Assembly (NCBI GenBank): GCA_017510525.1
Contig: JAFWNC010000013.1
Location: forward strand, 1-64,000
Source of the DNA: Clostridia bacterium
Lineage (GTDB): Bacteria > Bacillota > Clostridia > TANB77 > CAG-508
Reading direction: 5' to 3'
DNA length: 64,000 bases
Shown: positions 28,171-37,521 of the stretch, in pieces
Numbering within the stretch: position 1 is the stretch's first letter
Layout: every line of letters starts with the position of its first letter
The notes under the pieces: model-generated
Database searches by the model: none
Told to the model about the DNA's origin: nothing
Seen by the model: only the letters and a program-made list of their open reading frames with translations
Position numbers and translations under genes: made by a program

Positions 28171-29368
28171 TTATTCTTTTCCTAAACATTCATTATAAAT
28201 TCTTATCAATTGATTATAATTATCATCTGGCATATATTTTTTTTCATAATCAACTTTTGCATTTTTTCCAATTTCTTTGGCAATTTCATCATTATTCCAT
28301 AAGAAAAGGATTTTTTCTACAAAACCATCAATATCATTTAGTTTAACTTTATAACCATTATATCCGATTTTCAATTGCTTCTTGAGAAAAGCCTAAATCC
28401 GTTGCAATCAAACCTTTTCCAACACTTTGAGTCTCAATTTCTACCATTGAACATCCTTCATACCAAATAGATGGAAAAACAACAAACTTAGATTTTTCAA
28501 CAATCTTTAAACAAACACTATGGTTTACATATCCTAAATAATAAACTTGCTCTTTTCCATTAGCCCATTCTGAAAACTCTTTTTCTAATGGTCCACTACC
28601 CATTACTACTAATGGAATATTATCTAATTTATCCCATATCTTTTGCAATACTCTAATCCCTTTTTCTTCACCTATTCTTCCATAAAAAACAACAAATTTG
28701 CTTGGTAATTCATAGTCTATTTTTATATTATTTGAATCTATATTAGCTTCATTAACAAAATTGTATTTTTTAACAATTTTGTTCTCCTCATACCCTATCT
28801 TTTTCAATAATGAAATTTGATTATCATTTAAACAAATATATTTATCTATTTGTTTATAAAATGATTTTCTAAAATGATGAAATTTAAAAACAATAGCAGT
28901 AAAAAAGCTTTGAAAAAAAGAATTCTTAAAACACTTATATTTGCACATTCTAAAGTATTTTGAATCGCCACATTTATTACATATTTCATTATTGCACAAT
29001 GAAGTTGCACAAGGGCAAATAAATCTTGTATCATGCAATGTAGCGACTACCTTACAATTTTTATGCTTTGCAGCATATAAAATAGAAGGTGATAGTAAAG
29101 GAAAAAAAGTATGAACATGAACAATATCTGGTCTCTCTTTCTTTATGATATTTTTAATATTATTATAATTCTTAAATGACCATATCATTCCCAAGGTCAT
29201 TAATACCTTTTTTATAACATTTGCATTGTCAAAGTCATCATTTGAAACACTATATCTTATAACTTCAATTCCATTTTCTTCTAGAAGTTTAGTTTCAGAT
29301 TTAAAAACCTGATCATCACCACTAGCCGAACCACTTCTATGAAAATTATGAATTGCTAATATCTTCAT
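28171..29368 (-). CDS. Family 4 glycosyltransferase, CGG frameshift
   Basis: Read with one frame change the product is a 398-aa GT-B enzyme. The N-terminal half has LAIHNFHRSGSASGDDQVF and a cysteine-rich CPCATSLC region. The C-terminal half has FYGRIGEEKGIRVL, VVMGSGPLEKEF, PSIWYEGCSMVEIETQSVG and ATDLGFSQEAIENGYNGYKV. In the standard reading the frame ends at GAA AAT CGG ATA TAA. Skipping the C at 28365 joins the two open parts at the conserved Gly of the NGYNG-type segment. The start overlaps the stop of the rhamnosyltransferase-like gene (TAATG). Confidence 0.82.
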
Positions 29369-30526
29369 TAATCTTCTCCCCATATTTCCTCATAATCATC
29401 AACAATCTTTCTCCACGTATATTCCTGTTGAACACGTTTTTTAGCTAAATCACTTAGATTCTTAACAATACTCTCTTCCAAATCATCACACTTATCAATT
29501 AAATCAGCCAAATCATCTTCTTTAAGACTCCAATAAAAAGCTCCATCTTCAGCAACTTCTCTGTTAAATCCAACATCATAAAGCAAATTCAATTCTGTTG
29601 TTGCTAAAGCCTCTATTAATGATGGATTTGTTCCACCAACAGAATGTCCATGCAAATATCCATAAGCATTCTCTCTAATTTTCTTTAATAATTCTTTTTC
29701 ATAAACTGTTCCAACAAATTTAATTCTACTATCCTTTTCAAAATTAGTATCTGATTTTAATTTCTCATAAAATTTGTTTTTCTCAACATTGGTAATTATA
29801 ACAAAATCTTTTTTTGTATCAGATTTCATAAATTCTTGTATCATGGTCTTATAATTGTTCTCTGGAACAAATCTACCAACAACTAGATAATACTCATGAG
29901 GCTTAACCTCTTTTTCTTTATACCATTTTTTTAAAGTTTCATCCTCATCCGATAATTTGCTTTTTTCCAAATCAGCTCCATATGCAATAAATAATGTTTT
30001 TGGATTATACTTATTATATGATTCTTTAATATATTTCTCAATATTTCTTGAATCACATATAACTAAATCAGCCTCTTTAACCATTAGTTTTTCAGAAATC
30101 TTCCAATATTTCTTAACAGGTTTGCTCCACTTAGCTCTTAACCATTCATGTCCATCTGGATTAATATATAGCTTTATTCCATATTTAATCATTATTTTTT
30201 TGTAGTGATGTAAAAATGGTCCTACCCTACAAGCAAGAATATAAATTATTGCATTCTCTATTTTATTCTCTTTTATATAATTAATTGATTTTTTTATAGC
30301 CTTTAGATCATAAATAATCGCCTTAGCTGGTCCAATGTTAGGAATCTTAATACTAAAGCACCTAGCATTATTATATTCATATTCTTTTTCTTCACTTCCT
30401 ATACAAGCAATATGATATTTAATATTTTCACTTTTTTTATAGTAAGTTAAATTTTCGACAAAAGTTTCATACCCTCCATAATTTGAAGGGATTCCCTTAC
30501 TACCGTATTATAAATATATTTTTCAT
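29368..30526 (-). CDS. DUF1972 rhamnosyltransferase-like protein, CGG frameshift
   Basis: 385 aa after repair. The ATG at 30526 has AAAGGAAAG upstream and encodes MKNIFII, then CGG TAG stops the frame at codon 9. Skipping the C at 30505 gives the family start IIGSKGIPSNYGGYETF and a continuous frame through INPDGHEWLRAKWSKPVKK, GRFVPENNYKTMI and HGHSVGGTNPSLIEALA to the end. These match Cps2T/WchF-type rhamnosyltransferases that add the second sugar of capsule units. Without the shift only an eight-residue peptide would be made. Confidence 0.83.
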
Positions 30527-30552
30527 TACACTTTCCTTTATATTACCTAATT

Positions 30553-30584
30553 ATAAAGTGCCATTACAAATAATGACACTTTAT
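30553..30584 (-). other. Hairpin after the initiating transferase gene
   Basis: ATAAAGTGTCATTA pairs with TAATGGCACTTTAT (one G-T pair) around a 4-base loop, beginning right after the stop codon of the sugar-phosphate transferase. No T tract follows on the minus strand, so it is more likely an attenuator or mRNA-stability element than a full terminator. Confidence 0.6.
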
Positions 30585-30585
30585 C

Positions 30586-31359
30586 TTACATAGCCCCTTC
30601 TTTTTTTACAACATGTACAAACGTCCTATACAAAATCTTTATATCAAACCTAAACGAATGAAACTTATGATAAGTAGTATCAATATCAAGTCTACTATCA
30701 AAAGTTGTATTTGACCTACCACTTACTTGCCAAAGTCCTGTTATACCTGGCTTGTACTTAGTAATAACTCCATAATAAACGCCCATATCTTCCTTCTCAT
30801 GAGGTAAATATGGTCTAGGTCCAACCAATGTCATCTCACCTGTTAATAAATGAATGAGTTGTGGCATCTCATCAAGTGACGTCTTTCTTAAAAAACTTCC
30901 TATCTTTGTTATTCTAGGATCATCTTTCAATTTCTTATACTTCTTATATTCAGCTCTAGCTTCAGGATTTTCCTTTAAATAACTCCTAAGTCTTTCTTCT
31001 GCACCAACAACCATACTCCTATATTTAATCATTTTAAAAATCTTTCCGTCTTTTCCAATTCTTTCTTGAACAAAAAATATAGGGCCATCTTCTTTGCAAA
31101 TCTTGTTAGCAATATATATTATAATAGTTAAAGGAATTAATATGATAATTCCAACTATTCCAGCAATAATGTCTAATATTCTTTTTGCAGTTTTAGATAT
31201 GTAAAATACAAAGCCTTTTTCCTCCTTCTCACATGAAAGAGCATAAACTTCTTCTTTAACAGGAACAACAGGCTTTTCTCTTAAAGCCTTTGCTTCGTTG
31301 AAATCTACAATATTATCCAAAACCTGAACATCATCCATAACCATTTCACTAGATTTCAT
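30586..31359 (-). CDS. Undecaprenyl-phosphate sugar phosphotransferase (CpsE/WbaP type)
   Basis: Starts each repeat unit by moving a sugar-1-phosphate to undecaprenyl phosphate. The 257-aa protein has a variable N-terminus, one hydrophobic re-entrant helix (about 64-88), and the conserved bacterial sugar transferase blocks KRILDIIAG, FFVQERIGKDGK, KTSLDEMPQL, LVGPRPYLPHE and KPGITGLWQVSGRS. It lacks the four-helix N-terminal part of long WbaP proteins. A clear promoter precedes it. Confidence 0.9.
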   Translation of the reverse strand: MKSSEMVMDDVQVLDNIVDFNEAKALREKPVVPVKEEVYALSCEKEEKGFVFYISKTAKRILDIIAGIVGIIILIPLTIIIYIANKICKEDGPIFFVQERIGKDGKIFKMIKYRSMVVGAEERLRSYLKENPEARAEYKKYKKLKDDPRITKIGSFLRKTSLDEMPQLIHLLTGEMTLVGPRPYLPHEKEDMGVYYGVITKYKPGITGLWQVSGRSNTTFDSRLDIDTTYHKFHSFRFDIKILYRTFVHVVKKEGAM

Positions 31360-31424
31360 TTAAATTCCCCCAAAAAACAACTATTTTTTATGAAACTTAT
31401 TCCCTCACACAGTCAATTCAGTAT

Positions 31425-31453
31425 ATCATATTAGTATTTTCATTGCAAGTCAA
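31425..31453 (-). promoter_or_regulatory. Promoter for the glycan-assembly operon
   Basis: On the minus strand TTGACT, 17-base spacer, TATGAT, about 60 bases before the initiating transferase gene. It would drive the run of glycan genes down to about 19.6 kb. Confidence 0.75.
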
Positions 31454-31512
31454 AAACTGACATTTTTCGCGTTTTTTCGCTGGTATTTTATGGTAAAATA
31501 ATCATTCGCAGT

Positions 31513-31542
31513 CTATGGAGAACTTTAGTTCTCCGCTACGAA
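31513..31542. repeat. GTAG-type hairpin repeat, inverted copy 7
   Basis: GGAGAACTTTAGTTCTCC followed by GCTACG: the same module as elsewhere but in the opposite orientation, upstream of the initiating transferase promoter. Confidence 0.8.
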
Positions 31543-31611
31543 ACTAACTCAATATAGTTTGTATCATCATTACAGCAAAAAATACCACATTTTCAAAAGA
31601 AGATGTGCTAA

Positions 31612-32365
31612 TTATTTATATTTTCCAAATATCATTTTTCTAATTTCTTCACAATCTTCAATTTCTATTTTTTCATTCTTTAGTACTTTTTCTTGATTTC
31701 CATTTGACAAAACCTCAAAATAATTATCATCAATTATCCTTTTAATTTTCTCAATTGAATATCTTATTCTAATATATCCTCCAGGTCTATGAACATCAGA
31801 CCCTAGAAAATCTACTAATCTATGATTCAATAATAATTTCAATATTTCTTCAGACTCTTTTCCATATTTACCACTAATACTTTCGTAATTACATTGAATA
31901 TAAATCCCCCTACGATGCCATTCTTCAACAATCTTAGGATTTTCCCTAACAATATCATATCTCTCAGGATGAGCAATAATAGGATAAAATCCATTTCGTC
32001 TTAAATTATCTATCATCCTATCAAAAAAAGAAATATTATTAGCAAAAGGAATTTCAAAAAGAACATATCTTGACCCAGCCAAAGTAGAAGCTTTTTTCTC
32101 ATTAAGTAATTTAACAATATCAAGACTACAAAAAACTTCACTTCCGACCTTTATATCAATGTTCTCAAATACCTTGTTTAGTTCATTAATTTTTTCAGTC
32201 CTCTCTTCTTCGCTTGCCTCAAAAATTGTTTCATAATAATGGGAGGTTGAAATAATAGTTCTAAAACCGAACCTCTTCAGCTTCTTTTAAAATTTCAAGT
32301 GATTCTTCTAAAGCTCTAGGTCCATCGTCAGTATCTGGTAAGATATGTGAATGAATATCAATCAT
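31612..32365 (-). CDS. CpsB/CapC-type tyrosine-protein phosphatase, CGG frameshift
   Basis: Metal-dependent PHP-family phosphatase that dephosphorylates the CpsD kinase. After repair the protein has 250 aa: MIDIHSHILPDTDDGPRALE with metal-binding His and Asp residues, ISTSHYY, VLFEIPF, PIIAHPERYD and FLGSDVHRPG. The standard frame ends at GAG GTT CGG TTT TAG; skipping the C at 32268 restores EEVGFRTII. The ATG overlaps the CpsD stop (TAATG). All metal ligands of the family appear present only in the shifted product. Confidence 0.85.
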
Positions 32366-33237
32366 TATTTTCTCCTTCTTTTCTTATCCCTTTTATAACT
32401 ACGAGGTACATTTCTCAAAGAACTTTTATTATCATTTGTAGAATCATTAAAAAAATCGAATTTTTCCTTTTTTGACTTTACTTTTTCTAAAGCATTATAT
32501 CCATACCCGTAACCATACCCATAACCATAACCATAAACACTTTCCTTCTCTGGAATTTTATTTAAAACAACCCCAGCAATTTTTCCTCCAACTTTTTCAA
32601 TGTCTTCTTTAACCTGTTTAAGATTATTCATCTTTGTTCTGTTATATTCAGCAACAATAACAGTAGAATTCACTATTCTAGATAGAATAATAGCATCAGT
32701 AACCAAAACTGAAGGCGTTCCATCAAAAATAACAACATCAGCAAATTCTTCTAATTGATTTAACAACAACTCCATTCTGTCAGACATAATAAGTTCTGAA
32801 GGATTAGGAGGAATTTCGCCAGTTGTAATAACAAATAAGTTGTCGACCTCGGTAGGTTGAACAACAGCCTTTAAATCATTTTCATTAATCTCATTTATAT
32901 CTTCAACATTTCTATATCCATCATTATCATTATTACTATCTAAATTAACTCCAGATAAAAAATTAGACAATCCAGGAGTCATAGGCAAATCAAACAATAA
33001 ATGAAGAGTTCCTTTTCTCATATCTCCATCTATCAAAACAGTTTTTTTACCAGTTTGAGCAAACGCAACAGCCAAATTTGAGGAAACCCAGCTCTTTCCT
33101 TCAGTTGGAAGAGTACTAGTAACCAAAACAGACTGTAAACCTTTACTAGGTCTCATAAACTGTAAATTTGTTCTCAACGTTTTTATCGATTCAGATAAAG
33201 GTGATTTCGAATCCACGTTTGTAACAATGTTTTTCAT
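32365..33237 (-). CDS. CpsD/CapB-type tyrosine kinase
   Basis: Autophosphorylating BY-kinase controlling polysaccharide chain assembly. In 290 aa it has VTSTLPTEGKSW (Walker A), TVLIDGDMRKG (Walker A') and DVVIFDGTPSVLV (Walker B). Its C-terminus is unusual: a run of alternating Tyr-Gly with five or six tyrosines near residues 245-257, taking the place of the usual acidic tyrosine cluster, then a Lys/Arg-rich end. It works with CpsC upstream (stop and start overlap by one base) and CpsB downstream. Confidence 0.88.
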   Translation of the reverse strand: MKNIVTNVDSKSPLSESIKTLRTNLQFMRPSKGLQSVLVTSTLPTEGKSWVSSNLAVAFAQTGKKTVLIDGDMRKGTLHLLFDLPMTPGLSNFLSGVNLDSNNDNDGYRNVEDINEINENDLKAVVQPTEVDNLFVITTGEIPPNPSELIMSDRMELLLNQLEEFADVVIFDGTPSVLVTDAIILSRIVNSTVIVAEYNRTKMNNLKQVKEDIEKVGGKIAGVVLNKIPEKESVYGYGYGYGYGYGYNALEKVKSKKEKFDFFNDSTNDNKSSLRNVPRSYKRDKKRRRK

Positions 33238-33956
33238 TATTTTTTAGAACCTCCTTTTTTATTCGAATCATACTTTGCAAGAGAAACCAAAACAGGAATA
33301 CCTGTAAGTTTCTCAATATCATCTTTATTCTTAGTAGTATTATCAAACATATTTCTAATTAAAATATATCCACAAGCTAAGATAAATCCAACAGCACCAA
33401 AAATAGCAGTATATTTAACCGGTTTAATATTAGCTGGTTTATCTGGAATCTCAGCAACATCTAATATATAAACATTGTTAATTTTATACATTTCTGTGAT
33501 TTTTTCAGAAAATACATTAGCAATCTCATTTGCTATTTTAGCCGCATATTCTGGATTCTCATTTGTAACACTAATTTCAATTACCTCTGTTTCTTCTTTA
33601 GAAGTAACAACAATATTTTTTCTTAATTCTCCTTCAGTAATATCAAGTGTAGGTAAATTCTTTATAACTTGACGAAGGATATTACTACTCTTAATAATTT
33701 CGCTATATGTAGTAACTAATTTCTGGTTTAAAGTTACATCTGTTTGAGTTATTGAATCAGTAACAATACCACCTGCCTCAACTGAAGTTTCCTGTGTTTT
33801 AGTTAAAACCAAAGTAGTAGAAGCCTTATACTTTGGAGTCATAATATATAAAGAAAAGGCAGCACCAATAATAGCAAATAATAAAACTATTATAATAATC
33901 ATCACTCTCTTTTCAAAAAACATTTTTAAAACTTCTTTTAAATCAAGTTCTTCCAT
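33237..33956 (-). CDS. CpsC/Wzz-type chain-length regulator
   Basis: 239-aa membrane adaptor of the CpsD kinase. It has N-terminal membrane helix 18-38, the Wzz-domain ATTLVLTK region, a predicted extracellular helical part, the Pro-rich EIPDKPANIKPVKY just before the second membrane helix (about 180-200), and a cytoplasmic tail ending in Lys. The start follows GGAGG. The cytoplasmic tail should activate CpsD. Confidence 0.85.
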   Translation of the reverse strand: MEELDLKEVLKMFFEKRVMIIIIVLLFAIIGAAFSLYIMTPKYKASTTLVLTKTQETSVEAGGIVTDSITQTDVTLNQKLVTTYSEIIKSSNILRQVIKNLPTLDITEGELRKNIVVTSKEETEVIEISVTNENPEYAAKIANEIANVFSEKITEMYKINNVYILDVAEIPDKPANIKPVKYTAIFGAVGFILACGYILIRNMFDNTTKNKDDIEKLTGIPVLVSLAKYDSNKKGGSKK

Positions 33957-33968
33957 TTTTTTCCTCCC

Positions 33969-34814
33969 TTATTTCTTCTCATCTTCATCTTTTGTTATAA
34001 AAACTAAATTACTCAAAACAATAGTTATTAAGCTAACAGTAATTAATATTGTTCCAATTTTTGAAATACTATTTATTAAATCTTGTAAAACATCTCTCAA
34101 AACTATTGAAAATGAAGTATTTAGAATTGTAATATAACCAATTTTGATTTTAGTTGTTATATATAGAGTAACAACTTTTATAATTATACCATTTGCAAAA
34201 ACAAATGTCATCACTTCTGACAAATTTTTTTTGAAATTTTTAATATTAATAAAAGCAATTCCTATTACACCTACAGCAAAGCCAATTATACATCCAATCT
34301 TTACAAAATTAATCAAATCAATTTTAGATGTAACCTTCTTTGCATACCTATAATACTTTGAATATATAATACTATTCTCATATTCTTCAACAATTTTATT
34401 TTCAAATTCATCAAGAGCATCTTTGTTTTCAGAAACCAGATTTTCTTCAGCTAAAAAAGATTCAATATTACTATTTAATTTACTCTTAATACTCTCTGTT
34501 TCAATCTCTACTTCCTTCTCTTCGCCACTATAAACATTCTCAATAACTTTTATAGTATCATCTTTAACTTTTTCCGAAGTCAATATATCATTAAAAACTT
34601 TTTCATCTAATCCTGAAGGCCCAATATAACCCTTCAAATCATTAATAATATTAGAATACAAATTATTATAATAATTATCTTCTTCCATCATATTAATAAC
34701 ATAATCTTTATTTAAAACAGTATTCTGAATCTGACTAATAGCAATAAAACCTAATAAAGAAACCGTCATCAAAATACCTAATATTAATTTCAAAACAAAC
34801 TTAAAAACACTCAT
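33969..34814 (-). CDS. Multi-pass membrane protein, unknown
   Basis: 281 aa. One membrane helix (about 7-29), an extracellular Glu/Lys/Asn-rich helical domain to about residue 170, then four membrane segments in the last 110 residues. No family recognised. It lies between the sortase and CpsC genes with 12-base gaps, so it is part of the same operon and may help attach or regulate surface polymers. The ATG has AGGTGG eight bases upstream. Confidence 0.6.
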   Translation of the reverse strand: MSVFKFVLKLILGILMTVSLLGFIAISQIQNTVLNKDYVINMMEEDNYYNNLYSNIINDLKGYIGPSGLDEKVFNDILTSEKVKDDTIKVIENVYSGEEKEVEIETESIKSKLNSNIESFLAEENLVSENKDALDEFENKIVEEYENSIIYSKYYRYAKKVTSKIDLINFVKIGCIIGFAVGVIGIAFINIKNFKKNLSEVMTFVFANGIIIKVVTLYITTKIKIGYITILNTSFSIVLRDVLQDLINSISKIGTILITVSLITIVLSNLVFITKDEDEKK

Positions 34815-34826
34815 TAAACTATCCAC

Positions 34827-35444
34827 CTATTTAACCAACTTTGAATAAACAACATATCTCTGAGTTGTATAACCAATATTATTAAAAGGATAACAGGTAT
34901 AAACCATCAAAATCTCTTCATCTCTTTGAATTGGCAACATATCTGCTTGATCCTCATCAATCAACTTCAAATCATAAATCTCATAATTAAATTCGCCATA
35001 TGTAGTCGTAACCTTGATCATATCGCCAACTTGCAATTCAGAAAAACGTCTAAAAACATTTTTAGAATTATGGCCCATATAAATTATAGAACCACCTTCA
35101 CCAGGAAAATAACTACCACTATCATGACCAACACCATCTTTTAAAATCTCCAAAGTACTACCAAAGTAAACAGGAAGATTGGCATCAATTTTCTCTATCT
35201 CAATATCTGCATATTTAGCTCCATACTCCGGATAACTCTTAAGTCCATATTGCTGATCATAAACAATCTCAGTCATCTTTTTATCACTTAAATCCAAAGT
35301 AAAATAATTAAGCAAAGTTACAGCCTCATCAATCTTTTGCCCAAAGGCTAATCTAACTCCACCAATTATTATTAATATAACTAAAAAAGCAACTATAAGA
35401 TTAATTATAGTTGCTTTTAATGTTTTACTTATTCTATTTTGCAC
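34827..35444 (-). CDS. Class D-like sortase
   Basis: 205-aa transpeptidase that cuts a sorting signal and links the protein to the cell wall. It has an N-terminal membrane anchor (about 12-32), the catalytic His in IIYMGHNSK, the Cys in YTCYPF and the Arg in TQRYVVY. Its start lies inside the end of the upstream gene (11-base overlap), whose product looks like its substrate. Class assignment is by overall look only. Confidence 0.87.
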   Translation of the reverse strand: MQNRISKTLKATIINLIVAFLVILIIIGGVRLAFGQKIDEAVTLLNYFTLDLSDKKMTEIVYDQQYGLKSYPEYGAKYADIEIEKIDANLPVYFGSTLEILKDGVGHDSGSYFPGEGGSIIYMGHNSKNVFRRFSELQVGDMIKVTTTYGEFNYEIYDLKLIDEDQADMLPIQRDEEILMVYTCYPFNNIGYTTQRYVVYSKLVK

Positions 35445-35970
35445 TTCTTGCTCTTTTTCCTACATATAAAGCACCTGTAGCAAGGGCAACAATTGCTACT
35501 AAAGAAATAGCTAATACATTTTTATTAGTAGTTTCTTCATCATTACCAGTATAAACTAATATTTGATTATTCTTTAAAAATGCTGTTTCAATTAATTTTC
35601 CATCTTTATAGATTTCACATGTATCACCTTTAAATACAAGATTCAAATCTAAAATAGCAGCAGCTTCATTAGCTATACTTCTTAATTTATCTTTATCTTC
35701 TTTAGATAAATCTTTAATTACTGTTTTACCAGAATTATCTATTACAGCTTTTGCAGCATCAACTTTAGCTTTTAATTGATCTCCTTGCTCTTCTGTAATA
35801 GGATATTGTTTAAAATGTCTTTCAATTCTAACTAGATCAGATTCTGTTATATATGAACCACCTTGTGTTTTTACATAATTAATAGCATCTTCAGCACTTG
35901 CAGCTTTGACCATTGTAGACATAGCTAAAATAACTACAACAAATAATGCACTTACTAATATTTTTTTCAT
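35434..35970 (-). CDS. Secreted protein, probable sortase substrate
   Basis: 178 aa. It has a signal peptide (1 to about 24, cleaved after VKAA), a helical middle rich in Lys/Asp, and a beta-rich stretch with GDTCEIYKDGKLI. The C-terminal layout is that of a sorting signal: LVYTGNDEETTNK, a hydrophobic helix and the basic tail GKRARSAK. LVYTG would be a non-standard version of LPXTG with Val for Pro. The following gene is a sortase. No family recognised for the mature part. Confidence 0.65.
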   Translation of the reverse strand: MKKILVSALFVVVILAMSTMVKAASAEDAINYVKTQGGSYITESDLVRIERHFKQYPITEEQGDQLKAKVDAAKAVIDNSGKTVIKDLSKEDKDKLRSIANEAAAILDLNLVFKGDTCEIYKDGKLIETAFLKNNQILVYTGNDEETTNKNVLAISLVAIVALATGALYVGKRARSAK

Positions 35971-36013
35971 ATTCAAATATCTCCCTTCGTACCGTTAAAT
36001 ATTTACAAAACAT

Positions 36014-36042
36014 ATTGTAACATTAACAAAAATCAAAATCAA
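36014..36042 (-). promoter_or_regulatory. Probable promoter for sortase/cps operon
   Basis: On the minus strand TTGATT, 17-base spacer, TACAAT, about 45 bases upstream of the secreted protein gene. It overlaps the end of the frame-corrected vanZ gene. Confidence 0.6.
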
Positions 36043-36667
36043 TACTTTTTCAATAATTTTTTCAAGAAAATGTTTACAATTATTCCGAACCGTTGCGCCG
36101 GAACATATCTATTGCAATATCCCTAATTTCAGCGCTTCTTGCTGAAACAAAATACTGATGAATTTCATCACTAATAGCATATAAACAAACACAAACAATT
36201 GATATTGCAATACATTTTTTCTTGTTAGTTGAAAAAATACTAATCAAATTAAAAAACAAAATTCCACCAACGAAATATAAACTAAAATGTGCCCCTTTAC
36301 GAACATTATAACTTACTTTATTTTTTATATCTTTGTATTCCTTTGTATTTTCTCTTTTAACAACATCCGTAGAGGTCGGCGTCCCCGACGACCCGTCTGT
36401 ATTAACACTCACATTACCCGTAGGGGTCGGCGTCCCCGACGACCCATTTGTATTAACATTTTCATTTTCCGTAGGGGCGACTAGTAGTCGCCCGTCTCCA
36501 ACGGCATTCTCCTCGTCATCATCCTTAAACCTGTAGACAACATTATCTACAATCCAAACCGTAATTTTATCACTAGTACCCTTTGACTCTACACCATCCT
36601 CATTCGAAAAATGAAAAACAGTAATCATCCATATTATAATAAGTATACCCAAAACAAATTTCTTCAT
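36039..36667 (-). CDS. VanZ-family membrane protein, two CGG frameshifts
   Basis: 208 aa after repair. It has an N-terminal helix, an outer loop, then VRKGAHFSLYFVGGILFFNL, a helix with CIAISIVCVCLYAISDEIHQ, and FVSARSAEIRDIAIDM. The standard reading then ends FRRNGSE. Skipping the C at 36100 and again at 36087 gives FGATVGIIVNIFLKKLL, the missing last VanZ helix with its conserved Asp-x-x-Gly-Ala. The outer loop (about residues 55-105) is encoded by three copies of the dispersed repeat. VanZ proteins have a poorly defined role linked to teicoplanin tolerance. Confidence 0.82.
36363..36505. repeat. GTAG-type repeats inside the vanZ coding sequence
   Basis: Three units: GTAGAGGTCGGCGTCCCCGA, then GTAGGGGTCGGCGTCCCCGA about 52 bases later, then GTAGGGGCGACTAGTAGTCG. 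The first two are near-identical tandem copies including a GACGACCC spacer. All stay in frame and translate as Gly/Ser/Thr/Pro-rich linker. Confidence 0.9.
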
Positions 36668-36672
36668 TACAA

Positions 36673-37398
36673 CTATTCTTCCCAATTATGATATACATCA
36701 GAAACATCATCCAAATCATCTAATTTCTCCAAGAATTTTTCCATTCTCTCTGAATCCTTCTCGTCAAGTTTAACATAAGTATTAGGAACCATTTGAACCT
36801 CAGCTTCCAAGAAAGTTAAACCATTTTTTTCTAATTCTTCTCTAACATCTGAAAAAGTTTCAGGTAAAGTAGTAATTTCATAAACCTCATCCTCAGCTGA
36901 AAAATCTTCAGCACCGGCCTCTATAGCTAAAAGCATTAAATCATCTTCACCAAGCTCAGTAGAAGATTTTTCAATTACAATAACACCCTTTTTCTCAAAC
37001 ATATAAGAAACACAACCAGTAGTACCTAAATTTCCTCCTGCTTTATCAAAAACATGTCTAACATCAGCAGCAGTTCTATTTTTATTATCAGTAGAAGCAT
37101 TAACAATAACAGCAACACCGCTTGGTCCATAACCTTCATAAGTTATCTCTTCATAGTTAGCCTCATTTCCAGCACCAGAAGCCTTCTTAATAGCATTATT
37201 AATAGTATCATTAGGCATATTAGCAGCCTTACACTTAGCAATAACATCCTTTAATTTTGAATTACCAGCAGGATCAGGTCCACCTTGCTTAACAGCAATT
37301 AATAACTCTCTTCCTAATTTAGTAAAAACCTTTCCCCTAGCAGCATCAGCCTTACCCTTTTTTGCAGCAATATTATGCCATTTACTATGTCCAGACAT
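36673..37398 (-). CDS. yebC: YebC/PmpR-family regulator
   Basis: 241 aa, full length for the family. It has the hallmark start [20 protein letters not shown], then [28 protein letters not shown] and [16 protein letters not shown]. These proteins act in transcription control and, in recent work, in relieving ribosome stalls at difficult motifs. The ATG follows AAAGGAGG. It lies next to vanZ, whose start is six bases upstream of the yebC stop. Confidence 0.93.
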   Translation of the reverse strand: MSGHSKWHNIAAKKGKADAARGKVFTKLGRELLIAVKQGGPDPAGNSKLKDVIAKCKAANMPNDTINNAIKKASGAGNEANYEEITYEGYGPSGVAVIVNASTDNKNRTAADVRHVFDKAGGNLGTTGCVSYMFEKKGVIVIEKSSTELGEDDLMLLAIEAGAEDFSAEDEVYEITTLPETFSDVREELEKNGLTFLEAEVQMVPNTYVKLDEKDSERMEKFLEKLDDLDDVSDVYHNWEE

Positions 37399-37442
37399 TT
37401 TAAATTCCTCCTTTAAAAATACAACTTTAAAAATCTTAAAAC

Positions 37443-37471
37443 ATTTTACCATAAAAAAAATAATTTGTATA
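37443..37471 (-). promoter_or_regulatory. Possible yebC promoter
   Basis: Minus-strand TATACA, 17-base spacer, TAAAAT with an upstream TGG (extended -10), 45 bases before the yebC start. Confidence 0.5.
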
Positions 37472-37481
37472 GCATTTTACG

Positions 37482-37507
37482 TAAAAAAACGAGCCGAAAG
37501 GCTCGTG
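37482..37507 (-). terminator. Rho-independent terminator
   Basis: ACGAGCC/GGCTCGT stem with a four-base loop, followed on the minus strand by seven T residues, 15 bases after the small membrane protein gene. Confidence 0.92.
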
Positions 37508-37521
37508 TAAAAAACATAAGA

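Noticed and set aside
32480-32535. Tandem repeat as a mobile or structural element
   Set aside because: It is the coding sequence of the Tyr-Gly tail of the CpsD kinase.
36287-36536. Plus-strand open frames inside vanZ
   Set aside because: They are shadows caused by the GC-rich repeats on the opposite strand of a recognised family member.
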